From positions 84,707 to 148,706 of the forward strand of contig JASAMV010003795.1 of assembly GCA_030248065.1 (NCBI GenBank): a stretch of DNA of 64,000 bases, given 5' to 3'. Each line of letters starts with the position of its first letter. Within the stretch, counting starts at the first letter, position 1. Below, one piece after another: positions 23,592 through 34,775 of this stretch. The stretch comes from Rhynchonema sp. JSB1_4 (Eukaryota > Nematoda > Chromadorea > Monhysterida > Xyalidae). The notes beneath the pieces are model-generated. The model was not told the origin of the DNA and made no database searches. It was given only the letters and a program-made list of their open reading frames with translations. A program made the position numbers and the translations under genes.

Positions 23592-24559
23592 TTATTTTGC
23601 CGATGATTTGCTGGCAGCCGCCTTCGGCGACTTGTCTTTGTCTTTCGGTTTGTCTTTCTTTCCCTCTTTCGATTTGTCCTTCGACTTTGACTTTTTCTCT
23701 TTCGATTTCTGCAAGTGATTCTTGTCGTTCAATTAATTGATGTTATTTTCAAAAACAATTCTGTGAAAGTGAATTTCTAAGATCAGATTTTAACCGATTC
23801 GGATGCGGCGATCGACGACCCGCTGCTTTTGACCGCAACAGCACCCTCCCCCTCCCTTTCTGGCACATCGATGTCCTTGAAGATGACGAAATACCAACAG
23901 GCAAAGTAGAGATAGGACGTGCACAGAATGGTGGCAACCGTCGCGACCAGATACGGCGACCACCAAGCAGCACACACGTCGGGCAGAACGCCGTACGCGT
24001 TGGCGTAGTTCTAAACATTGATGGGGAGTGGAACATAAAATAATATTAAGAAAAATATAAAACTGTCTAAACCGGTCGTTTTTGATTGCATTCATTGCCC
24101 TTGCAGCAACAATAGACCACTTTTATGCCGTCAACCTCTTTCTCTGAACAATGATAGGGCTTGTGCTTTGGGTGTTTGGGATCCGGGCATGTCTCCTCCT
24201 TGAATGGACCCGATGACTGGAACAAAGTGATTGATTCCTTATTTTATTGATTGATTGCTCGCTTGCACTCACACAATCTCCACCCATTTTTTGCGCAGCA
24301 CCCTGCGGCGCGCCTTTCCACTTGAACACGTAGCAGCATTTTCCGTCACCGCTGAAAAATTATCAGATTGTCGCCTTGAAATTGACTTAATTACCAAAGA
24401 AGTTATATTCCCATAATTTACTCACCCAGTTGGCACTTTTGCTGGTATGCCTTCAGTCGCTTTTTCCATGTTCGCTTTTTCCCATTCGTAGCACCCAGCG
24501 TCACATTGTTGTGTCGCCAGCGCTAGCACAATCGCTAATACGGGGCTGATGCGGTACAT
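23592..24559 (-). CDS. TFP13: activin-receptor-like ectodomain membrane protein, Lys-rich tail
   Basis: Exons 24559-24426, 24351-24273, 24216-24073, 24010-23795 and 23708-23592; phases 2,0,0,0 fit. Signal peptide MYRISPVLAIVLALA, then GCYEW. Exon 2: KCCYVFKWK and GGDC. Exon 3: CPDPKHPKHKPYHC and YCCCKGNECNQKRP. Exon 4: VCAAWWSPYL, helix ending CWYFVIF, then a Ser/Ala/Glu-rich linker. Exon 5: 38 residues, largely alternating Lys with Ser or Asp (KSKEKKSKSKDKSKEGKK), a very highly charged tail that could bind membrane phosphates or nucleic acid (inference). Confidence 0.87.
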
Positions 24560-24805
24560 GATGCCGAATTGAATAAATAAAATTATATTGTCAACTTTCT
24601 TCTTTTTTCTTTTTGTGTTATTTTACTGTAAAAATTGAACAAATTAACGAATCATTGGCGCCTTTTTATTGGTCTTCACCTGGTTACCGTAGCACTGTGA
24701 TGACATGACTTTCTCCTCCTGGAATTCTTTCGATGCGGCAATTTGCTGACGTGGTCCTATTTGATTGACTAATACTGTGCTATATATACGTACCGTGTGT
24801 CAATG

Positions 24806-25103
24806 GCCCAAACTCTCGAAAGCGCCACCGGGGATTGTTGGGAAAAGCTACGCCAGTTGCCTTGAGAGAGAGAAAACGCAAATTATCGATTTTGCGATTG
24901 AGTGCACGGATTGGGTCAGGCTTTGGCCTGAGCCTGAGGGTAAGCCTAATAGTAAGGCTAAGCCTAAGCAGAAGCCCAAGCCTAGGCCTGAGAAAAGGGG
25001 ACATCAATTTTGAAACTGGACTAGCTTTTCCCAAAGTGCGCCACCGGGGTGGTTGTGTGGCCGCCCTCGGTGGCGCTTTCGAAAATTTGCGGTAATTTGG
25101 GCT
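24806..25103. mobile_element. Inverted-repeat element with degenerate telomere-like core
   Basis: Left end GCCCAAACTCTCGAAAGCG pairs imperfectly with right end CGCTTTCGAAAATTTGCGGTAATTTGGGC; both include CGAAAGCGCCACCG. The core (24,930-24,995) is a degenerate run of AAGCCT/GCCTGA. No coding capacity. Confidence 0.65.
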
Positions 25104-25523
25104 AAAAATTTTTGCACTAAGCACCAATATATTGGTGCTTAATGCATTCCATGCTTCATCTTATCACATTCTGTGAAAAGAAATCTCTGTTGACAAATCA
25201 AGTGTCTAGTTTTATTCAATCAGTGATCATCGCTTAATCTGTTCAAACACTGCCTCCGCGTTCAAGTATATGCAAATCGGAAAAACGACCTCCCGTGCGT
25301 AAAACAGCTCTTAGTTTCCATTGTCTTAGGATATTAAAATTACATACAGCCATTTCATTTTTTGCCGTTTTGCTGACTGGTCCAGGTTGTGTAAGCCCCA
25401 AAATGTTTTGCCCCTAATATTCAGATAAAATACAATTCAGTAAAATACCGACAAAACAGAGCAAATGATGTCGAGAAAATAGTGTAGTAAATGGTCTTTT
25501 TCGCATCTTCATCGGGTTCAAAT

Positions 25524-28058
25524 TCACTGATCATATGTCTGAAAAGTACACGAAACGTGTTCGATCAAAATAAAGCTCAACGCAACGAAACTAAATCTCC
25601 GTCCACCAACCCCGAAATCATCACTGGCTCCCTGTCCTTTTCCGCCCATCGATCCTCCTCGTCCCGGCCATTGGATACCCCGTCCACCCCCTGGTCCGGC
25701 GCCACCCGGCAGTTGGCCACCTGGACCGCCCGTGTCTGAAGAAAAAATGGTTTGCGCTTGTCTACCGTTTAGGTGCTGCTGTGTCGCTGCTCAGCACGCA
25801 ACATCGAGTAAGTTGTTATGCGCTTCATCCGACAATTCATACTTCAAGCAGTGTTTGCTGGTCACGACCAACCACCCCGACCTTGAGCACCGAGTCCGGC
25901 CATTTGCGGCGATGAGCCTTGTCCGCCCATCGGCATGGGCCCGCTTTCGCCGCTTGGCAACTGGTGACCCGGTGTCGGTCCGCCGGGATCTAAAAACAAA
26001 AGACCCGTATCGAACTTGGTGGTCGGATCGGATACGGTCAAGGGACATCGAATCCAATCACCACATTTGACTGACACCGCTCACTTTCTGGCCTATGTAT
26101 ACTCTGGCAATTCTTTTGGGAGAAACTTTTCAACCGCGTTGCCTGATCCGTAAAGCGCATTATGCGTGCACTGGCTACGGAAGTCACGTGACCGCCATAG
26201 CCAGTGCACGCATCATGCGCTTTACGGATCAGGCAACGCGTTTGAAAAGTTTCTCCCAAAAGAATTGTCAGAGTATATCTGTGTACACGTAGGAGCATTC
26301 ATCGATGAAACCTGGAGCCTCGATGGCCAAATGCACCAAACTTGGAATCCCTGACCTTGTCCGCTCGGTCCGCCGTCGGCCTCGGATGCCGCCAATGGTG
26401 CGCCCATCTCATACTCATCCAGATATCGGTCTTCGATGTAGGGTTCGGCAATCGGGTCCCACTCAGGCATTTCAACCTTGCGCTGAAACAGCATTGCGTT
26501 GCGGATGTGATCGTCGGTTAATATGTCATCAATAGGCAAGTGTCAACAATGGCATCATTACTAGTGTCAACAATGGGCATGATAACACGAGTGATCATCT
26601 GGCAAAAAATTGAGGAGAAAACTGATTAGCGTCAAAAATGTATTATTATAATATAAGATGTTAGCCCGACCTTGAACAGCGTGCAGTACCAAACGCAGAG
26701 GTAGAGCAACGAAGCGAGCAGCACAGTGCCCACACCACCGGGCACAACTGGCAGCCACCAGCTGATGCACGCTCCATGGTAGTGCACATAGGCGGTCGTA
26801 AAGGGCTGTAATTCGACGCAGCACCATTGCAACTTAATTAATGTCGGTGAGCCAGTCGCGTTGATCGACTGACACTTCATAGCGATGATCTCAACCAGCC
26901 AATCAGCCCTGGAGCTCCTATGATAAGTGTTGTATGATGACCTACCAACAGTTCGGCCAGCTACGTTTCATCAATAAATCCTGAGCTTGTTTAACCAACT
27001 GATGTTTCACAGCGTATCTCACCAACCGGCCTGTTCTTGTTGCATTCGTGTCCAGTGCAGCAACAGAAGGACACGTTGATCGGGCTCATCGCAGTGCCGA
27101 TTCGCACCGACGTCGCCTCACATCGATAACCGTGATGCTGGGGTAAAGGGGGCAGCGCGCAGAAGGACGTCGAGAACTGGTTGTCGTCCAGACGCGATAC
27201 GATGTCTTTCTGTGTGGATATGCCAGATCTGTGAAATGTTGCCTACTTTTCTGTTCTCACTCTCCTCCATACCATCATTGCGGCCGCATGTGGTATTATG
27301 GTCCACAATTGGGGCTAAAAAGCAAAATAACGCAATAAGTACTCACACAAGCACCACCGAGCTTCAGATCATCCCCGTTGTTGTTCGTCAACAATTCTTT
27401 CCATTTTATGTATTCAACCGCATCCTCAGCGGCAACACTACGCGCAGCTAGACTGGGACTTGCGTGTGTTTTTTAGGTTTTACGTACATATAAGCCTTTA
27501 TGTTTTTTTTTACCTCGAAGCAAAAAAATGCGAAAACTCTCTTTTCAAAGACATAGACCTATTTCAGTTACAGTACAACACGCATGACAGTACAGGACGA
27601 CCCAAATGATACCTCATGCCATAAAACGGCGTGACGCATCTTTTGGATGACCTGTAGTGTCTCAGTCGAATGCGCGTGTTAATGACGGTGCATAGTAGCT
27701 GGTGGATTTCTCGATGTATTGATTGAATATTTGTGCATTTTCGTCGCGGAGCTGACGCACGCTCGTGTTGAAGTTGAGCGCGAAACAACACCCGTCTGGG
27801 TCGACTGTTTGCAGCGCTTTGTCTCTGGAAGATTATTGGCCGATGTTTCACCATATGAAACTATCTCATTTTTAACTAACATTTCGTTTTTTAAAGTACG
27901 AAACAGAAAAGCACCAACTCGACAAAGTCTGGTTCATGTGCCGAATCATACGCCATCGGCAAACTCCATTGCCAACATTTGCCATCGAAGGAGGCCACAA
28001 ACCCACTCACCAACAGCAGGGTGCAAACCGAGAGTAGCAATTTCATAGGCACCAGCAT
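25524..28058 (-). CDS. TFP14: activin-receptor-like ectodomain membrane protein with Gly/Pro-rich tail
   Basis: Exons 28058-27905, 27824-27687, 27452-27347, 27209-27027, 26805-26671, 26482-26356, 25989-25882 and 25735 to about 25524. Signal peptide MLVPMKLLLSVCTLLLV, then KCWQW. Next exons: GCCFALNF, W-K-E-L-L and GGAC. Then CALPPLPQHHGYRC and FCCCTGHECNKNRP, ACISWWLPVVP, and a membrane helix ending WYCTLFK. Unlike all sisters, the tail runs over three more exons: an acidic part (EWDPIAEPYIEDRY), then two exons rich in Gly and Pro (PGGPTPGHQLPSG; PGGQLPGGAGPGGG). Both of these exons begin with a phase-1 G|AY codon. Exon 1-2 phase fits only with a T|GTTTCG donor and an AGAG acceptor, so that junction is tentative, as is the 3' end. 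Confidence 0.78.
26097..26277. repeat. Near-perfect hairpin element in TFP14 intron
   Basis: About 180-bp palindrome. TATACTCTGGCAATTCTTTT on the left is mirrored by AAAAGAATTGTCAGAGTATA on the right, and the stem continues through TGCCTGATCCGTAAAGCGCA to a short loop near 26,185. It lies in the intron before the first Gly/Pro-rich exon. Confidence 0.9.
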
Positions 28059-28355
28059 GATGTAACTGGGACGGTCCTTTATAGCTGACAATATCTGTAG
28101 TTTGTTGCAAATATTCAGAAATGAAATTATTGAAAAAATGGTGACGTTTCCTGCTGAAGTGCAACGTAGCACCACGTCGCGCAAGTAGACGTTTCATAAA
28201 ATTTTTCTCAAAAGACACGCAAAATAAAGAAAGTTTTATTTTATGAAGCGCATAATCACAATGAATGAATGACATGACAGAGAATACAGCATCAAAGGTG
28301 CACACAATCAGAATAGAAATGTGTTCGGAACAAATAAGAGTTTCACAAAGGGTGA

Positions 28356-28570
28356 TATTTTCGAAACGGTGTAAAGGTCAGTTGGGTGTAAAGGTCGGTG
28401 GAAAGCTCGGTCGACAGCACAGTGTGATAGACCTCGGTGCAAACTTGAAACATTCCACGTTAATAACAGGCAATGTTTCACGTTTACACCGAGCTTCGCC
28501 GACCGAGCTTTCGACCGAACTTTACACCGCCCTTTACGCCCAACTGACCTTTACACCGTTTCGAAAATTC
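28356..28570. mobile_element. Inverted-repeat MITE
   Basis: TTTTCGAAACGGTGTAAAGG at the left and CCTTTACACCGTTTCGAAAA at the right, with further mirrored GTAAAGGTCGG/GACCGAGCTTT blocks. Non-coding. It lies upstream of TFP14. Confidence 0.8.
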
Positions 28571-28739
28571 CACCCAAAGACTGTACAAATTTACAAGAGG
28601 TTGGATAAATGCCACACAACCGAGGTTTGCAAAGAGGATGAAATAAAAGACGTTTTATTTTTATGTTGCATTCACACAATGATGTCCATGCATGACTTGA
28701 GTTGGCTTCCGAAATGAATTTGTCCACAAAACCCAATTC

Positions 28740-29824
28740 TTATCGCTTGGCGGCAGTCCCATTATTATCACAGTTCACTTTTCCATCTTTGTTACGGTAT
28801 CGATCCGATGGTGGATTCTCGGAGTGGGATCGGACACGCACTTTGATCTGAAACATCACATACCGGAGGTTTCCACATACAGCTCCTCCGAACGTTTCCA
28901 AATAAAGCCCCGGGGGCTCAAATTGGGTTGAAAAGTTTTCGAAAACTCGACTAAAAAAGAGTAGGTTTCCTGCACAAAAGCGGCACAAACGGGTCATTTT
29001 GACACATTCTTTCAGCAAAAACTGCTCTAATTTCGAGTTCCGCGTGCTGTGATTGTGAAAGCATTCAATAACGTTAGTGATGACTTCCAGTCCAAAACCT
29101 ACCCACAAACCCCGAGGGCTTTATACGGAAACGTTTCCGATTAGTGCCCGGGGGCTCCATTTGGGTAAAATGTTTGAAAACCAAAAAAACAAAACGAAAA
29201 AACACCTTGATCCGAATAGAGCCTTGGGGGCTTTATATATGAAAAACTCCGGTAACAAGCATGGGTGTGTTTCACACAAGAAGCTGCACAGTGCACTCAC
29301 ACACGGTGTGTGAGTGCATTGTGCAGCTTCTTGTGTGAATAGAATATACAGTACTTGATAAAAGTGTGACCATTCGGGTACAAAATCAGTATAGTTTTCA
29401 AAGACATGAAACATCAGCGAGCTGGACTGACACTGCGGCGCTCCTTCAAAGGGCTGTATCCTTGCTACATATGTACGAAATCAAGCTTCTCAACGTTCCA
29501 CCCACCAACCTGCGACGGTTCGAGCACAGAAATTGGCCTCATTTGTGTCTTCAGTGCGATCTGTGGCATCTCACGAATCTCAACGCTGGCCGGCAGTGCT
29601 TTCGCCTGAAATGTAAAAAAATCTGTTTCATTCAGGGCTGAAACATCAGATAAATGAGCTAAAAATAGCAAAAAATATTGTCCGCCAGTCAAAAATACAC
29701 GAACTTTCCAAGAGGCGCTAGGCAGGACGAGATCCAGAGCTTCCCACGAATCCAAAATCGTCGTCTCAGATCGGGCTCGGTGTTCTCGCTGACTGGGATA
29801 GGGCTGGGTGGATACCATGATCAT
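28740..29824 (-). CDS. Unrecognised three-exon gene
   Basis: Exons about 29824-29705, 29605-29510 and 28847-28740, joined in phase 0 at both introns, with acceptors TTTCAG before exons 2 and 3. Exon 1 encodes SETTILDSWEALDLVLP, exon 2 PASVEIREMPQIALKT and RPISVLEPSQ, exon 3 the hydrophilic RVRSHSENPPSDRY ending NNGTAAKR. The predicted protein is about 107 residues, has no signal peptide or membrane helix, and contains no family motif I recognise. A further 5' exon is possible, because the region before the ATG also has an acceptor (CTTTCCAG). The second intron (about 660 nt) contains repeats of a CCCGGGGGCT-bearing element and a hairpin (29,271-29,339). It does not resemble the TFP genes. Confidence 0.5.
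29271..29339. repeat. Near-perfect hairpin
   Basis: TTCACACAAGAAGCTGCACA is mirrored by TGTGCAGCTTCTTGTGTGAA, and the inner part (GTGCACTCACACAC / GTGTGTGAGTGCAT) also pairs, with almost no loop. It lies in an intron of the unrecognised gene. Confidence 0.9.
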
Positions 29825-32800
29825 GGAATGCAAGCGGTCTGGAAAGTTGATGTTTCAAAGTGCTGATAGGGCAGAAGGAATTCAATGACCAAGAAAGTAG
29901 TTGGAGTCATCTTGTATGACTGTCAATATGAGACCCCATGACTCAAACTAAGAGACACTGAAAGTTTATCATCTGCATTGCATGGGGCTGCCACTCTTGG
30001 ACGCTACAGGCAGAACCGTCATAAAAGGAAGTAGTGGCATCGGTTTGAAAAAACACCAGGACCAAAATGCAACTTTCCGATAAAAGGATCTAAAAATAGA
30101 CGCCGGTATGCTAGAAAAACGTACTACATATACCTACTGGGTAGGACCACCACAAATGAAGGCTCATAACTTGTGGAGTTTCAGAGGCGTAACAACTTGA
30201 TCAAGCATACCCACGTTTCGTTTTTCCACCTCTAGAGCGTACACCGGCACGCGGGGCTTCAGTGTGGCCGACAATTAGAATCTAGCGAGGCAAGAAGAAT
30301 GGTTGGCAGCAGCAGCAGAAGCCTTGTCCACAAAGTAAAGTATATTTGGAACGGTTTTCAGAGGCTTTAGGCTAAAGGTTTTAAGCGTGCTCCTCGCCTG
30401 TGGCTTTGAGCTTTTTTCTATCCAACGCGCAGGCACATGTCGGTGCAGGGCCAAAACAGAATACACACAATAAATTGCGATTTTTTGGTTGGTGCGAAGC
30501 AACAAAGAAACAGACAAATCTGGCCAGTGTCAGCACACACTTCTTTAGAGTCCAAGACTGATTTTCTTTTGTTTGTTTTTATATAAAAGACACATTCGTG
30601 CAACATCAGCCAGCTGGCCGTGTGTGTCTATGGATGCATAAATCCAAATCTATGCTAAGTCGTTGCCAACGGGGCTTGCCAGCAAAGTTGATACCGCAAA
30701 AAGTTGATACCGCCCAAAGTGATTGTCTTCTTGAATCACACCAATACAAGAATGAGCCTGGGTGTCACATGACTGGACGCACCAGTAAAACGGTCAATAT
30801 CAGCTGCAAATCCCAAACATGTCCCGAGCATACATATGTCGTGCGGTTCTGTTTTTTATTCGATTAAATGATGCGTAAACATGGTCCGGCTGCGCGCTGC
30901 AAACTGCCCTCTGGTTACTTCCACCAGCCTGAAGGGGAGGGAAGCTTACACACCAACAAACGGTACCCTACATAAACTGCATTATCACGCAACGGGGATT
31001 TGAGCACAAGAACTGCCGATCAGCTGTCTCCGCTTCTGGACCAAGACGAAAATTCGATTTCGTGTGAAGTTCTGGTTTCAGTTCGGCGCCACACACATCC
31101 GTTATGGGACCGAGACCAGGACTTAGTGGATGCATAAGAGAAAAGCGCTAAAGACCGCGGGCGGCGAGCAGTGATATGGAGTGACAACGGCAGTAAAAGG
31201 CGCTAAATACAGCCATTTGGGAGGGGGGTTGGGGAATTAGGAGAGAATCGGGTCAGTCCGTGTCATATCATGTTCCACTGCTGTTTATGGACACCGCTCT
31301 GAGGTCGGCAGAAAAACCGCCAATCTGAAACACAAAATTAGTTATTTCCGGTTCAATGGGTTTGAGTCGAAACGAACGCTGGTGATTAGAGAACAAAAAA
31401 CTTTTAAATGGAAACCATCAAGGTTTGTACAAAAATAGTTTTGCCGTGGACCACTGCGCGACCAAAACTGGGCTATGGGGCGGGGTCAAGGTTCAGTTCA
31501 ACTAAAGATGTAGAATATCAAAGAATGTTACGAAATCCTTCTCTGTTGCGAACAGGGCCGGTCCACGAAGGCCGAATTACCTTGACAGTAAACCTTAACG
31601 TTAACCTGAACCTAAACGTTAACCATAACCTTAACACTAACGTTAATCTTAACCTCAACACTAACACTAACGTTAACATAAAAATAAACGTGAAAAGAGG
31701 ACATAGATACTTTGCGTTTTTGGTCGTCATTTTCTTTTTTGTGTGTTTGCGTTTAAGATTAGGTTAGTTTCAGGTAATTCGGCTTCTGTGGACCGGACCC
31801 AGGTCTGTATTTTGAGGCATGCCGCACGCACATACCTAGGCTTTGGTTTGCCATCCATGTTTTGCTGCGAAATCCTGCCCAGCGTGCATTCCGGACCTGC
31901 CTACCACATTTCGGCGATAAACTTGCGCGAGACCATATTTCAATTTTAAAAATTGGACCCAGGTTCTATTGCGTCATCGATCATCAACAAAAACAGCAAA
32001 CTAATAAGCCAAGAACTCAGCCAGGGAGAAAATAAGCTGACCACAAAGGGTTTTCGGGCAAAAAGAGACCACGGTTGGAAAAAATTTTAAAACACGTTGA
32101 GACTCTGTATGCCAATTTTTCAAGTGTTTATATTCACGCCGCTGGATGCACGAAAACAATTCGAGGAACGTCGGCTTGGCACTTCGAGATGAAAAGAAAG
32201 AAGGGCTTGAAGTCAAAGAGACCGGGCAGTGATACGGCTAGAAGTTGCGAAGGGGTGCTTTCGCGTGCTTGTCCAAAATTGTTCTTGGGTCACAAATACA
32301 CGGATGGCACGGAGTGGGAGTAGTGGGTAATATCACCAGCTATACGCCCAACAAGTCACATAGACGTTTGGCCAAGATGGTATGACACCACGGGTCTATG
32401 TGGAATGTCTGTTTTTGTGCGTCAATCGGTCACATGGGGCCATTAAACCAACCAACCGATGCCAGAACCGGTTTCGGAGACCGGAAAACCGACGGCATAA
32501 AAACATGTGACGGACGAAACACCAATGCGAAAACAGGCAAAAAATCGCGCAGCCGATCACGTACTGACGGTTTGTGGGCTCAATGTGCAAGCAAGTGATG
32601 TTTCACTAATTGTACTCAAGATTGCCATTACCAAAGTGATAAAAATGTCATTTGATGTGTGCGTGTCAGTGGATGTGGGCCGCAGCCCTTATGTTGCGAT
32701 TTGCCGCGACCATAAAAAATTGTTGGATACATTCAGAACATAAAGATCAGGGTGCAAGGCAGTATTCGTATCATACCCAACAAACACTGCATGCAAATCT

Positions 32801-34032
32801 CAACTTTATACCCGAAAGGATACATATCCCAAACCACAACATAAACTCATACAATATAAGATCTGAGCACATGCACAATTATCGGGGTTTATTACTGTAC
32901 CATAAAATTCTCGAACCCGAGTTCCCAATGATCGTGCACGGATATGCAACAAATCTGACAACAATCAAGCTTCACAATCAGGCACTCTCAAATTCATCTG
33001 GACTACAATGCGCAATGACTAAGTATGTTTGGACATTACCAGCTGAAAACAGGATACTTTTCGCGGTTATTGGTCAATGACAGTGCCAGTAAATGTGTTT
33101 CGAAGCCCGGAAGGTCATACAGTAGGTGCGCTTCATTGTTCAGATTTCTTGCTATCCCAACTACGATACCTTTAAAATTCAGGGCTTCAAGAAGCATAAC
33201 AGCTGGCAAGCACTCGATACAATGAACTTTTTGACGACATAAAATATGGATATGACATGACAATAAATTGTGGTGAATGTTATTTAGGCATAAATTCTTG
33301 TGGCCGCATGGCAATAGAACAAAAACAAAATGGCGGAAATTACATGATATTATAAAAGATATGGTAGGGACGAAAAATACTTGTTTGGATTTAGAAAGAC
33401 ATGAGACAACAGATGCTTTTTGTGTGAAGTTTACGAAAAGCAAGTGGTTGCGATCCAATCGTGGGCAAGGTTTGACAAAACACACAGGCGTACAATACAC
33501 GACCAGAATCGCGTACAGCTTACAAAGCGTGATTCCAAAATAACTGCACACAAAGCGAAGAAAATGAAGTGAAATAAGCGCATAAAAAATACCGGAAAAC
33601 TAAAATCCCCGAACAAAAATAACAAAAGAAGCAACCTTCATTCCCAATGACATCAGACAAAACATACAATTCAAGCATTCAATCAATTGATAACCTAATA
33701 CATAACCAGTCCAGAGACCAGCACGAGAGGATGAAATTAATTCTCATTTCATTACTAAAGAGCCTATTTTAGTTGATAATAGTGAGTGACAGTATCTCAC
33801 AACGATAACAGTCACAATGCAAGAAACGTTGGAACAAAAATTACAAGGTTGTGAGCAGATAAACGCCGCGCAAATGACAAAGTGAATAATAGATGAAAAT
33901 TGTATGAGTTGGTTTTCGTATGGTTTTCAATTCACAGTTCGCAGACAGAAAAAGAACGGGAAAGCACAAAATAATAGCTAAGAAGAAAACATTCAAGGAA
34001 TATCGTTCAACGATATTGAATACATTCAGTCC
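29825..34032. other. Long intergenic region, no gene recognised
   Basis: About 4.2 kb. A degenerate 6-bp periodic run (AACCTT/AACGTT/AACCTG variants) occupies 31,572-31,690. A minus-strand frame at 33,036-33,551 is open for 171 codons but lacks splice partners, ATG context and recognisable domain. It may be part of the CPEB-like gene's 3' flank. No tRNA or rRNA seen. Confidence 0.5.
31572..31690. repeat. Degenerate hexamer run
   Basis: Period of about six bases built on AAC-(C/G)TT. In one frame it reads as alternating Asn with Leu or Val. Probably a decayed minisatellite. Confidence 0.75.
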
Positions 34033-34600
34033 TTAAAGCGGCCCCGCCGCTATTGTTTTTTTGGTTTTCGACCTCGGTTTTTTCACTTATATCGTTTGTT
34101 GGCATCGAGATCAAGAACATTAGTTTTGACGAACTTCACCAAAATGGCGATTACCCACCGAAATCGATCCGCCAAGATGGTCTATCGGGAACAAAACTGT
34201 CCGATATTGATGCACTTTTGCACATGATGATCAGGAATGACAAGAGAAATTCAAAATCACTGGGGCGTGATATAGGCGGCGGGTTACGGTAGCCCGATAA
34301 AACATTAGCTCTTTTGTAAATAACAAATGTTTTGTCAACCTACCGTAACGCGCCGCCTATACCACACCTCTGTGATTTGAATTTTGCTTTGGAAATCCTG
34401 ATTTCCATGCACACATAGTGCATCAATATTGGGATAATTTGTTCCCGTGCGGCCATGTTGGTGGATCGATTTCGGTGGGTAAACGTCAGTTTGGTGAAGT
34501 TCTTGAAGGTTAATTTTCTTCATCTCAGTGCCAACTAACGATTAATATAAAAAAACCGAGGTCCAAAACCCAAAAAACAATAGCGGCAGGCCCCCTTTAA
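34033..34600. mobile_element. TTAA-flanked palindromic MITE
   Basis: Starts TTAAAGCGGCCCCGCCGCTATTG and ends CAATAGCGGCAGGCCCCCTTTAA. The halves mirror one another around 34,318 (GGTAGGTTGACAAAACATTTG region) with scattered differences. No coding capacity. End structure resembles the element at 17504-18136. Confidence 0.88.
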
Positions 34601-34775
34601 TTTTCACAACACAACAGCAACAAGAGACGATTTGAATTGCCGCATTTTCATTCCCATGTGAAACGTCAGCCAAACAAACGTTTACTTCAGTCATGACAAA
34701 AATCTGGCTTCTTTTGACCCTTCTTTCACATGAGACAAACCACTATGTTCAAATTGTATTTTCGCAAGACCGGGT

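Noticed and set aside
33..28058. Three-finger toxins as an identity for the TFP genes
   Set aside because: The proteins carry membrane helices and cytoplasmic tails, and the CCC-x4-CN ending is receptor-like; nothing indicates a secreted toxin.
31518..31767. Low-complexity frames of alternating Asn/Leu/Val on one strand and Arg/Leu on the other
   Set aside because: Translation of the 6-bp periodic repeat; no gene signals.
33036..33551. 171-codon open frame on the minus strand
   Set aside because: No ATG-led signal peptide, domain, splice partner or paralogue. Cys/Leu/Ile composition fits AT-rich noise or a 3' flank.
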